In this document: piece by piece, positions 11,752 through 24,423 of the stretch | Layout: every line of letters begins with the position of its first letter | Position numbering within the stretch: position 1 is the first letter of the stretch | Assembly: GCF_030272615.1 (NCBI RefSeq) | Contig: NC_081415.1 | Coordinates: forward strand, 604,459,644 to 604,523,643 | Direction: 5' to 3' | From: Cryptomeria japonica | Taxonomy: Eukaryota; Streptophyta; Pinopsida; Cupressales; Cupressaceae | DNA: 64,000 bases | Made by a program: the position numbers and the translations under genes | The notes under the pieces: generated by a model | The model's input: only the letters and a program-made list of their open reading frames with translations | Told to the model about the DNA's origin: nothing | Database searches by the model: none

Positions 11752-14700
11752 TGAGACCCATAAAATTTTGAGGGTTTAGGGTTTTTGCTTATCCGTGAAA
11801 ACATTTGAAAAAATTAAACCTTTGTAGCACATTGTTGTAATTCATATTGAACTTGAACCTTTTTGGTTCAAAGTTCAAGGTTCAATTGTTTCTCTTGCTT
11901 GTGTCATGGATTTGTATTATTTTTTTTAATAGGCAAGTGAGAATGCATTATATCTGTTTTGAACCTTTTGCAAAGCGGTTCAAGGTTCATGGTTCAAAAT
12001 GTCCCTTTTCTTTTGTTTAAAAGTCTTTGCTCCTTTTTTTTCCACTTAAGCAGAAGGGTTTGTGTGTCATCAAGAGGGGGCCCCTTTAAGAGTTTAGGCT
12101 TGGGCAGATTCTGATAAGATTTTAATTTTCCCTAAGTCCTAAGTCTTTTCCTATGTCTCTCTCAGGCTTCCTAAAGATCAAGCAGGTTCCTATTGTTCTT
12201 GCGGATATTGCTATACCACAATCCTAAAGTGCTCGATGGTTAATAGCTGCGACATGGCGACTAAGTGGTAGGACCCATGAGAAAGGTGCAGAGTGCACAA
12301 AGTCATCATCGACCATCAAAAATTAACTTTTGAAATTATCTCAATGACCTGATGGATAGTGCAAAGAAGTGCGGAGCACGGAAAGATGGCATCGAACATT
12401 GGGTTTGCATGTTTGGAGAGATCTCGATGACCCGATGGAAGTGGCTAAGCCAAACCATTTATCCCACATTAGCTGCGCAGAGGAAATTTGTTGTGTTTAA
12501 GTACTTGGCCGCACACATCCTTGGTGTCAAAGCTTACGGGCTTTTGGCAAATGGCCTATCAAGGAAGCGGTGAGCCCCCTGCACGCATCTTAGAGCGGCC
12601 TAATTTTCCAACAAAAGGGAAAATTAAATAGCGGGAAGGTTGCATAAGATCGGACGACAGTCACCATACCGCAGGATGAAAGTGCTCGACTGTTAACAGC
12701 TGCAACTTGGCGACTGATGAGCTAGTAGGCCAGGTGGTGCCAAGGTAAGCACTAAGTAGGTCATGAGGTGTCAGACAAGTGGCGAACACATGGTGGCACC
12801 ATGGAATTAGATGTAGTCATTCGAAGGGGCTAAGGGTCGAGTAGATCAACAAAGATCAATGGTGATCAAGATGGATCCAAGGGTTGTCGCTGTGTCGTGA
12901 CGTAAAAATTCTCACCAGATATTGCCTTCGACTTGGTGACAAACCAATAGTAGTGAACCATGGCTGGCAGTTAATGCAAGTGGTTAAGGCAGGTGGTTCA
13001 TTCTAGCGGTTAATGGAGGCTGTGCTAAGGTGTTAGAGTGGAGAGCCCAGAATGAGTACCCTCGTGACAGGTGCTTCCCAGTTGTAAACTTTGGAGCCAA
13101 TCGAAGGGTGCCACATGGCAGGCAGATGGCAGATGAATATTGAGCAGACCATGGCTTTGATGGATCTCAGGGAGATTTCACCGAAGGCATCAGTTTCATC
13201 GATAAAGAAGTTGTCAATGAAACTAATATTTCGATAAGACGTGTAAGAAGTTCATCGAATGCTCAGTTCGATAGACAAAGGCACATCGAAGAAATATCAA
13301 CCGGTTCCATCAACAAGTGAAGGCATCGATAAAACTGTGGTTTCAATGAGACAATAAAATGGTTAGCCGAAGAGGAAGTTTGGCCGAAAGGCTGATGCCG
13401 AACAAGACAAAGGAGATGGTGGGTCTAGTGGTGATGACTGGGCGGTCCAAGAAGATCTCAGAGTGAATCCAAAGATGCCAAGTGGTGACACTGTGGCATA
13501 GGTGAGAGCCATTCAAAGAAGGTAAAGTCCAAGTGGGTAAAGAGGGTCTGACGGTCGGGCGAGATGATCCAATGGTTGTCGCCATGTCGCAATCCGATGG
13601 TGCTCGCCAGCTATCCCATGCAACTTGGTGATAAAGCATGTGTGGAAAATGTGAAACGACCCAGGTGATAAGGATCGAGGTAGTTCAAGGAAGATCAATG
13701 ACTGTTGCCAAGTCACAACAAAAAGATGTGTGATGGCTAATGCTCGCGACATGACAATTGATGAAGTGGCAAGACAGGTGGAGTCCAGAGGGACTCACGA
13801 GAAAACCAGGAGGTGACATGTGGCTGAGATTTGCGAGGGTTAAATTTTGCCCAGATATGGATTTGTCAAGTAATGGTGGGTGGCTCTCGATCCGAGGAAT
13901 CTGATTTTGCAATCAAGTGCAACCAGCGGCAAATATTTTTGGGGTAGTGACCTTGAGATCTCAGGGTTTATTCTTCAGTCAAAAAGATTGAATTTTCTAT
14001 AGGCTAAGTGTGGTAGCGGTTAAGTTTTTAATAGCCAGTGACCACGTGGTGGGGCCTATTTCTAAATGGATTACTCAGGGAAGTTAAAGGGCATGTTAGT
14101 TTCCCATGATCAGATGGTTGGCACTATAATTCAATGGAAACACATCTAAAATTTAAGGGCCGCGACTTGGTGACTAAAGGAAAAGTGCTCAGAGAGAAGG
14201 CCTCCTGAGCTATGCAAGTTGCATATGACATTGGTTCAAGATGAAAATGGGTTGGTGAGAGGTACCTAGGAGATCTAGAGGGAGATATTCAAAGAACATA
14301 ATGGTGCACCGCTCTGTGATAAGAACTCATTAATGCTCTGGCACAAGATGATCCACCGACATTATGAAGCTGTCGGTTGTTGCAACCATTTTTTGGTAAT
14401 AGGAGCCTGCCCTTTTGGCCATTTTCTGACTGAATGACCAATGAATTAATGAAGCACGCATCCCAGGAAGAATGTTAGGTTTCTCCCTCAATTGCAATGA
14501 TGCAGCATTGTAACTTTTGCATTAAATGACTATTAGGGTAAGATTTTTCTTCTAGATGGTCTGAAGCTTGTTGCATCCTGATTTCTATGAAAAGATACCA
14601 AGGCTACCTAGAAAAGGGACACAATTTTTTGTAGCTAAACTCTGGCAAAATTTATACAGGCCTTTGTCTTAGCAATTTCTGAGTCAAATATGAAGTACTT

Positions 14701-15410
14701 GTAACCTTCTGACAGAGGAATGAAATATATAGTCTAGAGAATTTAAACTTAGACTTGTATTGTCTCTGTGTCATTGTACTGGTGTTTATTCCATTTAAGT
14801 AATCAAGATCGCTTATTTGATTGATTTGCTAGGCATCTAATGAGGTTGTTTTTAGTCTTTTTCTCAAGGAGGAAAATATAAATATACTTGAAACAAAATC
14901 ATTGATATCAATACTTTTGGTGTGGATTGGATGATGAAGTCTAGTGCAGATTAGGACTATGTATATGTCAGGCATAATCAGAGTTGATAGATCAAGAATT
15001 TGTGATTTGTGTATTAGTTTCTCTTGTCAGGTTGCAGTTTATTGTAGATGACTCTATTGCCTGGATAAGGCACTAGTTTATCTATTGATTTTTTTTGCAT
15101 TTTGTGATCCTCTTTTAAAAAGTCAAAATCAATTTTCCAATTAGGTTAGTTGTACTGGTCAGTAAGGAAAGTTTGCAAGAATTTACACTAGTTTTCTGTA
15201 AACCATTTAATTTTTTTGTGAGAAAATAGTCTTAAAGGGTTCACCTACCCAATCTTTTATAAGCTTAAAGTGTAGGAGGTTTCCTAAGTCTGGAACCTCA
15301 TATTGCTGTCTTTATTTGAAACTTTTGTTGTTCTCTTCCATTGCAGCACAAAGGCAGTAGTTTTCACTTTTAAAGACAAGGAACTAAAGTTTTAAAAATA
15401 GAGAACAACA
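11752..15410. mobile_element. Non-coding insertion of about 3.6 kb, possible solo LTR or LARD-like element
   Basis: The antisense gag reading of family X stops near 15411 and resumes near 11751, so this block was inserted into it. It begins TGAGACCC and ends ACAACA on the plus strand, which would fit LTR termini, but no convincing target duplication was found and the ends are approximate. It holds no retroelement domains. The middle (12.1-14.3 kb) is clearly more GC-rich than its flanks and repeats short words around GGCGAC and ATCGA. The last kilobase resembles a plant LTR U3/R region. Open frames inside (12352-12573, 13343-13912) have no recognisable protein pattern. Confidence 0.45.
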
Positions 15411-15857
15411 CTACTAAATCAATTCTCAACATATCATTCTCATGAACCAACCTACCACATTCTTTAGATTTGTTCTTTAGGGATACAACAACATTTTCTT
15501 CCTTTTTCTTTCAGTCCTCAATCTCCTTAGACATTCCCATAGTTATAGCTTGCATTTCATTTTTCATAACCATGCTCTTCTAACTCAATTTCTGACATTG
15601 TTCCTTAAGTGCATCTTTATCTTCATCATCCTGACTTTGCAAAAGTTCCTTCCTCCTAGCTTGAACAGATGATAACCTCTCTTGTAGGACAAGAATGAAT
15701 TCCTTAGTAGTATTTAATTCATCTTGTAGTTTTAAGTTCTTCAACCTTTCAGCATCATAATCTTAAAGTGCCATCTCAAGTTGCTTCTCTAAAGCCATGT
15801 CCATGGGTCTCAGATTCAGGATCTTCCTCAAGCTATTAAACTTCCTCTAAGGCACAA
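15411..15857 (-). pseudogene. Family X gag: N-terminal coiled coil (antisense)
   Basis: Just downstream of the primer site on the minus strand the frame reads LEKQLEMAL, YDAERLKNLKLQDEL, a run of Glu/Lys/Gln heptads, and HENDMLRIDL. This parallels the plus copy at 47176-47600 (RKQLEGALVDYDAE, IKLEDDL, HENDMLKTDL). Stops occur where Gln or Arg codons are expected. The charged heptad pattern predicts a long coiled coil. It belongs with 11100-11751 as one gag interrupted by an insertion. Confidence 0.7.
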
Positions 15858-15872
15858 GGCTCTGATAACAAT
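15858..15872 (-). other. Primer binding site of the antisense family X copy
   Basis: On the minus strand ATTGTTATCAGAGCC abuts the LTR end. It matches the initiator tRNA-Met site with one substitution (GTTATC for GGTATC). Confidence 0.75.
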
Positions 15873-16809
15873 TGTTGGAATTGAATAACATTGAGAGGGG
15901 GGGGTGAATTAGTGTTATACTGTAATGATCAATTTTAGCCTTATTAGAACATGCATACACCAACCAGTATACCAGTACATACAAAATTGAAAGAAGTAAA
16001 GCAACCAATAAGCCAATCACATAAATGAGAACCATATAACACATAATTATACGTGGAAAACCTCAAAGAGGATAAACCATGGTGGGATTTGTGACCCACA
16101 ATATCAATCCACTAGCCATATGAAGAGATATTACAAAATATAAGGGGTCTGCACTTGTAGGAAGGCTTATAGCCTAGAGCACACTGCTCAATCACAAATG
16201 GAGCCTCATTGACTACATATAAATCTAGACTACAATCTCGATAAGAGTTGAACTGCTAAGATAGCATCTTCTACGCCAAAATACAGTTCTGATTTAATCT
16301 CTGTCTATTCTAGTCTAAAACCCTAAACCCGTTACCGAAATAACCCTTACATAAATATCCTCACATACATAATCTCTCTGATATATTTTGCATTGTTTCA
16401 CATTCACATATCTATTACCATGTCTATTATCTATCTTTTTCAAAATGATCTAATCCAACTAACCTATATACCCTATACAACTTATCATGCCTTATGTCGG
16501 CTTACAAAGATATTTACAATATCAAATTACATGTCATCTTAGATAACATAAATGCATGAATATCAAAAATAATTTCCAATGTCGGATCCAAGAGATGTTG
16601 ACCTCCAATACTGATAACCATATTCTAAACCATGTCGACCTGCATTGCTGGTAACCAAAAAAATCCTTTTGTTCTTCTCATGCTGGTGTAGTGTCTGTGA
16701 AGTGCCTGTCAGTACACAACTAAACTAAAACATGAAGTCGGAATAAGATACCATGTTGCCATCAATGACAACATAGTGAAACCAACCAATTGTGTGTCAA
16801 TTGCCAACA
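15873..16809 (-). repeat. 5' LTR of the antisense family X copy
   Basis: On the minus strand it begins TGTTGGCAATTGACAC and ends CAATTCCAACA. It is clearly related over its length to the 3' LTR at 35108-36018: shared start, a CACTG/GCTCTAGGC segment, a GGTGGG/AACC-type segment, and a C-run followed by CTCTCA near the end. It is 937 bp long. Regulatory signals would lie here, but no TATA box was chosen with confidence. Confidence 0.8.
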
Positions 16810-17290
16810 AATTCAACATCCCCTCAAAGAGGACGATTCCTATTTTCAGTCATTTCAATTACTTTATCTCAACCACTTGGTTAAATCCAAAATTGGAGTT
16901 TGACCTAAAGGAAAACCCATATCCCCAACACATTTCCCTTTCCTTTTGTAAGCAATAAGCAGGTGCACAAATGTTCTTCTTGGGTTAATCTTGATTTACA
17001 GAGACGAAAAACCCTTTTCAACATGTGGAAAGTTTGTAGGACTGATAAGAGGGTGAGCTAGTCCAGACACACTGTCCCTGCAACTTTTGGTAGGTTTTAC
17101 AGAGCAGCTCTGAATCATCTCAAACTACTCAGGTCTAGGTGTACGATGAAATCCTAAATCTGTAGCTCACTATTTTCTCAACTTTATCTTCATTTCCGAC
17201 ACTTAGTCTTAATTCAACTAGTCAACTTACAAAGGAGGGTCATATACATTTCAAACACAATCAATCTACTTAGTATCCAGTACTTGCATC
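16810..17290. other. Unassigned stretch
   Basis: Nothing recognisable was seen between the family X LTR and the LINE tail. The frame 16776-16958 crosses the LTR boundary and is not credible. Confidence 0.4.
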
Positions 17291-17399
17291 ATTTAGATTT
17301 GGATTTAGTGGATTCGTCTGCTCTTTTGAATGTAAAGTCACCAAAGTGAAAATCGACAGTGATTTTAGCTTTCCATATGGTAAATTTGCTAATGGTTGA

Positions 17400-17660
17400 A
17401 TTTTCCATTGTATAGCGGTAAAAAAAATCTTGAATTTGTGTTCTTCTTTGGATCATATTTCTTTCTATCATATTCCTCATGAATGGAATAGGGTGGTAGA
17501 TTGTTTGGAAAAATGGGCTTCAAAGAAATTCAATATGTGGCATGTGGATGATTGGAGTCTCTTGGGGCCCAAGTATCTTTCTTCTTTCTTGTTTGTTCTG
17601 AATAAATTTTTACCGACTTCATTTCAAAGAAAAAGAAAAAAGAGGATGATAATGGTTTAA
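17400..17660 (+). pseudogene. LINE fragment: end of RNase H domain
   Basis: The plus strand reads HISFYHIPHEWNRVVDCLEKW followed by a VDDWSLL block. This matches the C-terminal end of the RNase H domain found at the end of ORF2 in plant L1-type LINEs, where the pattern H-I-x-R/H-E-W-N-x-x-A/V-D-x-L-A/E-K-W-A is typical. Only this last piece remains. The frame ends in a Lys-rich run and a stop near 17658. The rest of the ORF upstream is not visible. Confidence 0.65.
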
Positions 17661-17913
17661 TTAATTTAATATTTAAGATTGTATTCCATCAACTATAGAG
17701 GAAATGGATAGGTAATGACAATAGTCAATTTTAAATGTCTACAAATTGGTTTACAATAAAGGTGGAAGACTTGAAGAATGAAGTCAAGGAAAAACTTGCA
17801 ATAACACTTAATTACATGATACTTTAATTTTTTGGCAAATTTGGGACCCCCACTTGCCTAAGTCCAAGGTAATCCTCACATTTTTGGATGTAATCTAATT
17901 CTATGCTAGAAAT

Positions 17914-18980
17914 TGTTATGTCTCGAAGACAACAGAGAGGGGAGGTGAATCAATTGTCCAATAAATTCAAACCAAAATTAACTTAACCAGAACTTAATGC
18001 TTAATGCTGACAAACCAAACTTTATGCCGGTAGACAGTTTTATTAGTTAATTGTAGTACCAGTAAAGATTAATGCATGAAACAGAAAGACAGTAACATCT
18101 ACAACACATAACACAGATGTTTGTACGTGGAAACCCTGTAAGGGGAAAAACCACGGTGGGAAGCCTTACCCACAATCAAATGATACTACTGCAGATAGTA
18201 TGTGTGTACAATATGGAGTCTGCACATGCAGAAAGGCCAGCTACTTAGAGCTCACTGCTCAATCACAAAATGGGAGTCACACTGACTACAATTGGATGGT
18301 TAAATCCAATGATAATGTACTGCTCAAAATAGCATCTTCATATGTTGGATTCAGTACCGGTTTAACTCTGATATACCTTCTTCAAATACCTTCCTTCAAT
18401 CTTCAAATGATGTCTGCATGTATAGCTCTAGTTATTTTTGTATATACCTTATTACAATCCTTTTTCCAATCGCATATCAATCTCACAAATGAGATCTTAC
18501 ATTTATACCATAACCTAAGACCAATTGAATAGGTCAGCTCACTAAAGATATTACAATAAAATCATTTACAAATAAATCATTATGTGATGCATCATGTCAG
18601 CTCAATGCATTTATAATAATAATAATAAATCATCTCCATAATGTGTCATGCTGATCTGGAATAGATATGGTTGCCGATGCATAACCTGGACCTATTTGCC
18701 AAGAACAACAAATATGCAAACCCGAATAGACCAATAACCAAATCGCCAAAACCAAGTGATCAAATAATGTCTTCGACATAACCAAGTAGTCTCCAAGTCA
18801 TTTCAAGTGCTGGTGAACAATATAACCTGCCAGTGAACCAGATACCAGTGACTGTGCATAAATCACTGAACATGTTGATGAACATAATCAAGAATCTCCA
18901 AGTGCTGATAAGTGTTGACAAGTGGTAACAGGTGTTGACATTAATGACAAAATCAATGCAACACATCCAAAATACCAACA
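17914..18980 (-). mobile_element. Solo LTR (minus strand), about 1.07 kb
   Basis: On the minus strand it starts TGTTGGTATTTTGG and ends GAGACATAACA. It carries the typical landmarks of the LTR group seen elsewhere in this window (a GTGGGTAAGG/TTTTTCCC segment, GAGCTCTAAG, CCCCTCTCTG near the end). No primer site or internal region adjoins it. The flanks are AGAAAT and TAAAT, so a 4-5 bp target duplication is possible but not exact. The frame 18200-18532 is inside the LTR and not a gene. Confidence 0.6.
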
Positions 18981-19690
18981 TAAATGTTAGCACTTTTTCA
19001 TATTAAAAAAATTCTTAATCATTATTTTTGTACCAATTACATGTTTTAAGTTATATTTTAGTGCTGGAATTGAAGTGATGAATGAGATTTATAGTGGGAT
19101 AGAAGCATTGTATGATAAATCAATTTTATAGCAATGAAGGAAATTTTTGAAATTTTAACCTGAAAGTTATTAATATCGATAGATATTTTTAATATTAATT
19201 AAAAACTTATTGTTTTTAAAATAAACACTATATAAATTAAAATATACCCTCATCAAATTTATAACTTTTAGATAGATATATAAATATAAAATATAAAATA
19301 AAAACAATCCACCATTTCATAATTATAATATTTTTCTAAAAAATATATTTTATTTTTTTATTTTTAATGATTTTTAATGATTTTTAATAATTTTTTAACA
19401 ATAATAAAAATCTAAATATAAAAACTACATGTCAATTATCCAAAACCAAATTGTACGAGAGAAAAAATAAATAATGTAGATACAATATAATTTAAATATT
19501 TTTTTGTATATAGTGAATATAATTTAAAATAAAATAATTTAATTTTAAGGTAAATCAAATAGTTTCAATTGATATCTATGAACATTTCTTTAGATAGATG
19601 TATTTAAAATATCTATACTAGTATTCTTAGATAAATATGATCTTTATTACTTTTATATCTATTATTTACCAATAAAACCATAACACGTAT
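18981..19690. other. AT-rich stretch without features
   Basis: Very AT-rich, with runs of A and T and short ATTTTTAATGA-type repeats. No coding feature is supported. Confidence 0.5.
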
Positions 19691-20102
19691 AGTGAAAAGA
19701 TACATCTCAAAGTGTGAACAAAAGACAAAAACATTAAATAAATTGAAAAATTGAATTTTATAATATTATGAAAATGTATATTAAAATATTGTTGAATTAC
19801 TTCCCAAAAAAACAATTAATGCTCACAACTGTAAATACATGACATGTCTAGTGAATGGTAGAGAAATTTTCAACATCATATGTAGCATAAATATCTGGTC
19901 AGCGATAGACAAATTTTCAAAATGACATGTAGCATGAATATCAGGTGAACGATAGAGAAATTTTCAACCCCACTTGAAAGAGTGTCGCTGAAAAATAATA
20001 GCCTCCTATTTTCAGAGATAAGATTACAATATTCCTTAAAAGAACCTCCCAAATAGTCCTTTAAAACAGCATTCTCAGTTTTGCAGACCGCGTTGAAATT
20101 AT

Positions 20103-20189
20103 AACGAAAAGAGAGGTGAAAATCCAGGGCAAGAACTGAAGCAGATGCTAGATGATATAACACCTAGATTTGATGAAATCGCTCTGTGA
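20103..20189 (+). pseudogene. Remnant of a plant 1589-family gene (last exon only)
   Basis: This open stretch of 28 codons plus stop reads NEKRGENPGQELKQMLDD and ends RFDEIAL. The last exon of the gene at 58666-58799 gives NEKKEEKPRQELKQILHD and RFDKITL. The gene's 5' leader (ending about 20095) is joined directly to the middle of exon 3, so exon 1, exon 2 and both introns are missing, consistent with a deletion. No start codon or complete domain remains, so it is a pseudogene of a duplicated copy. Confidence 0.7.
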
Positions 20190-20379
20190 AACATGCGATA
20201 TTGTTTAACGCATTGAATACTTTGTTTTATGGGTGATTAAAACAGACACATTTAGAAATATAGTACGACTAGCTACTAGAAGTTATTGTTGATGACTTTG
20301 TTATATGGGTGATTAAGAACAGACACATTTATAAATATAGTACGACTATCTACTACAAGTTATTGTTGATAGCATTTTG

Positions 20380-22130
20380 TAAAAAAAAATAAAAAATCTT
20401 TATATTTAATATGTTTTGGAAATATTCGTTATTTTGAGATCGTATAAAGGGTCAAGTCTTCAATGTCATCATCATTAGTTTACATAATCTAACTATTTTA
20501 TTTATTTTTATAGAATATTTCTTATTAGTACTTGCCGTTACGTAATATTATTGTAATGAGTTTTTTGTTTTTCCAGCTAACTAGTTATTAAAAAAGTTAT
20601 TGTGAACCAATCACAAACAAGTTTTAACTTTTCAATCTTTTTATTTACCAAATCCTAGTTGTACAATTTTTAACATTATAAATTACAAAAATTGGCTAAA
20701 TACAATTTAGCTCTTATAGAGCGGATTTTTAGGAAATCCAAAATAAATGGATTTAGTGGCAACTATTTGGAATATAGATTGATTTTAATATTTAATATGA
20801 TTTGCTTTAGTCAAAATTATTAATTGTTTATTGTTTCACATACCATAATTAAAATATATTTATTAATGTGTTATTCACAAAATATTTTATAATTATACAT
20901 TTTAGACAACACGATTGTAGAAAGATAAATAATATAAAACAAAATAAATTAAATTAAACAATATATTAGTTACAATTAATAAATTACTATTTCAACTACA
21001 AAGATAAATAATATAAATTAAATTAAATTAAATTAAACAATATATTAACTAAATTTAATAAATTACTATATCAAATATAAATTAACAAGACCAAAGTGAG
21101 TTGACCAAACAAGAGAGGGTTATAAACATAGACAATAAGTTAATAGGATAATGAAAATGAAAAAAAAATAATTCTACGATCTTAATAAAGACCAAAAATA
21201 TTATAGTAAAAAATATTTACTAAAAATAATACATAGAGAGGAGATATAATAATCACAAAAGAAATAGAGAGAAAAAAATAGGGAAGAACCTACAAAAATT
21301 AAAGAAAAAACTATTATATTATTCTACTATCATTATTAGGACAAAGGTTAGATACAAAACAAAAAGAAAAAGAAAAGAGGTATACTATCCTTTGTGCTAA
21401 TAATGATTGCAGTATACTATAAAAGTTTTTTCTTTAATCATTTTTTCAGGTTCATTGCTAATCTTTTCTCAATATTTATTTTGTACTTGTTATATCTTCT
21501 CTCCATCTATTAATTTTATTTTAATAAATATTTTTTATTGTAATGCTTTTGCTTTCCATTAAGATCATAGTATTTTCTTTTGGTTCATTTTCATTATTTT
21601 TAACTTATTGTCTATGTTTATAACCCTTTCTTTTTTGGTCAACTCACTTTGGTTTTTGTGTGTACCTTCTTCCCCCTCTTCTCCTCTTGCTCCCCACCTT
21701 TATAGTGTCTCTTGGTCTATAACTTATCATTTATTTTCCTTATGCACCATACTCTCTCATGGTGATGATGGATCACACGATCTCAAATGTTGATGCAAAA
21801 ACTCTCACACAATTGAATCCAAAAATTACCAACTATGAACATAATGAATTGTGAAAATCCCATGTAATTAGTATATATATACTTAGTAATTTTATTATAA
21901 TCAGAATATATACAAATTTTAATCAGAAATATTAAAAATATTAATATTATTTTATTTTCATTTCCTTGTTGCTAATAGAATGTGATCTCAAACTCCCAAA
22001 TATTGACAATTTAAATCAGAAACCATAAGTAATTTACATGTTATTGATGAATTATTAACATTCTTATTGACTTAAATTTTCAACTAATAATTAATTTTGT
22101 TCAATCCTAATAATCAAATATGAAAATTAA
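20380..22130. other. AT-rich DNA inside duplicate A
   Basis: No coding feature is seen. The stretch near 21740-21860 (GTGATGATGGATCACACGAT and following) matches 24180-24290 in duplicate B and confirms the duplication. The frame 21608-21793 is low complexity. Confidence 0.45.
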
Positions 22131-23659
22131 TATTTATACGATGTAGAATTTTTCTGGCATATGACAGAAACATCATAATCATACATCTAAAACCCATGGG
22201 AACTTTAAACAATGTCAAATTGAAAAAATAAATGTTGGACGACACTTTTCAACAAAAGAAGTGTAAAATTTTCAACGTGTTATTTTCTGAAATTGGATAA
22301 AAGAGAATATATTATCAGCTTTGTTTTCTTGGATTTAATTGAAAAAGATAATTTTGAAAAATATATAATGTTTTTTATTTATTATATACTTAATAAATAT
22401 TATTAAAAATATAAATAATTTTAATAGTTATAATTAAATAAATAATTTTGACTTTATTTAAAAAGGTTTTAATATATTTTAATTGTTATAAATTATAATT
22501 TTTAAGTATAAACTTTATTATATTGATGAATTAATTAATATTATATTATACAGTATAAATATATAGTTAAATTATATTCATCAGAGTTGGAGCTTGTTTT
22601 TTAATTTTGTGTTAGAGTAATTTTTATTTTATTTTGTAATACAATTAATATTATTCTCACATAAAAGATTATATAAGATTATTCAATAGTAAAATATAAT
22701 TAAACATCTCTAATATAAAAATATTTAAATGTTTGAAAAGTCATCATTTAATTCGTGAAGTCAATTTGACTAGTTTGTGGTTCTAGAGTTGATCTCATAG
22801 TGTCACAAAATAATTTCATCGAGACATAAATTTGCATAGTTTGTTGTTATGTCCATTTATTCAAAGGAACTCAATGCATTTTTCCTAATCATCTACAATT
22901 TGAGAGCTAAATTTGATTATCATTTACATTTACACACCTCAATTTCTAAAATCTTTTGTGTGACTAGGGAATTAATTAGGATTAGGTTCTACAAGTGGGT
23001 GATTAGGGGATTGAATGGATTAGCATTTTTAATAAAAATTGTATTAAAGCAGTAAAAAGAAATATTTATTTAATTTTTTGAGAAAATGATGGGTGTCTGG
23101 GGTAATAAATTTTTGTATATTTTTACTTAAGGGGATTATAGGAGAATGGTGAGCAAATGATTTGAGTAATAAATTTGGTGTCATGAATAGTGATTTTATT
23201 AACTAAATAAAAAATATCATTTAATTAATGATTTAATGAGAATGGTATAATTAAGATTAGATTCAATCAATTATAGTGGAAATAGTTAGGTAATGACAAT
23301 GACCAATTTTAACTATCTACAAGTTCAATTACAATAATAAAGTTCGCAAACTTGAAGAATAAAACAAAGAAAAAACTTGTAATAATACTTATGTACAAGA
23401 TTCTTTAAGTCTTTTTGTAAATTTGAAGAATAAGATTTATAGTAGGTTAAGAACATTTTAGGAGCACTAATTAATGATCAGAACTGTAAATACATGACAT
23501 GTGGCATAAATATCAGCTGAATGATGGAGAAATTCTCAACCTCACTTAAAAGAGACCAGCTGAAAAGAAAACCAAAAAATAATAGCCTGTATTTTCAAAG
23601 ATAAGATTCAAATTTTCCTTAATAGAACCTCTCATTCATTTTATAAAATAGCTGTTAAA

Positions 23660-24180
23660 ATACCTATTCTTGTTTCTTCTTATCATAAAATTGATTTTAC
23701 ACTCCAAGAAAAAAAAAAAAAAAAATTTACACTCAAATATGCGTCTCCCTCCCCCCCTTTGGTTTATTTACATATTTGTATATTTTCATTTATATATACA
23801 TATATTGATATTTACATATCTAGATTTATATTTGCATATGGCTATTGGTATATGTTAATGCTAATATACACATATGGTTTTATGTCTCTGCCTTTTGGTA
23901 TATATATATATATATATATATATTGATTTATTTTTATTTTTTTTTAGTTTATTTCTCTTTTCCTTTATTCTTTTTTAGTGGTTTGTTTGTGTTGCTTGGC
24001 TTTCCGTTTTTTCCTTGGGTGGTTATTCCTAGGAGTTTTTTGGTCTACCATCCTTCAGGTGGTCCTTTTTCTTTTTTTTTCCTTTCTCCTTGTTCCTAGT
24101 GCCCTCCCCCACCCCCCTCCTCTTTATATTTTGTCTCAAATCTGCAATTCAACATCTTTCATATCTTTGGAATTCTTTTC
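23660..24180. repeat. Low-complexity A-run, TA and pyrimidine-rich DNA
   Basis: It contains an A-run (about 23709-23725), TATACATATAT-like words, a TA dinucleotide run (23899-23922) and T/C-rich stretches with C-runs. Open frames here (23670-24187) arise from this composition and are not genes. Confidence 0.7.
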
Positions 24181-24423
24181 ATCCTGATGATGAATCACTG
24201 AGGAGTGTGATTTGAAACGTTGATGGGAAAAAAATACATAGAATCCAAAAAAATAAACTAGTATACAATATGAATTGTGAAAATCTCATAGCTTTAAAAT
24301 TTAAATTATAAACAATAGATAACCACAGAATTTACATATCTTTAAACAATTATTAACATTCTTATCGTTGAAGAAATAACTTTTTTTTGGGACAATTGTA
24401 ATAATCAAATATCTCACTTAATA

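Larger units (their letters stand above)
19690..22770 (+). repeat. Segmental duplicate A of the 1589-gene region
   Basis: Three blocks of this segment match, in the same order, the region around the intact gene at 58117-58799. They are an upstream block (19813-20090 against 57875-58110), a gene remnant (20103-20189 against the end of exon 3), and a downstream block (about 22135-22770 against 59758-60360). Between them lies AT-rich filler, including a 76-bp tandem duplication at about 20221-20372. It shares the upstream and downstream blocks with duplicate B about 3.7 kb further on, in the same orientation. Confidence 0.65.

Noticed and set aside
12352-12573. A 73-codon plus-strand frame with a fairly normal amino-acid mix
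   Set aside because: No similarity to any family I recognise and no repeat of it elsewhere in the window; better explained as part of a non-coding element.
13343-13912. Overlapping open frames of 75-98 codons on the minus strand
   Set aside because: They overlap in two frames, have no motif, and lie in a GC-richer block where stops are rarer by chance.
18200-18532. A 110-codon frame with hydrophobic stretches
   Set aside because: It lies inside a minus-strand LTR and is antisense to it; related LTRs do not keep it open.
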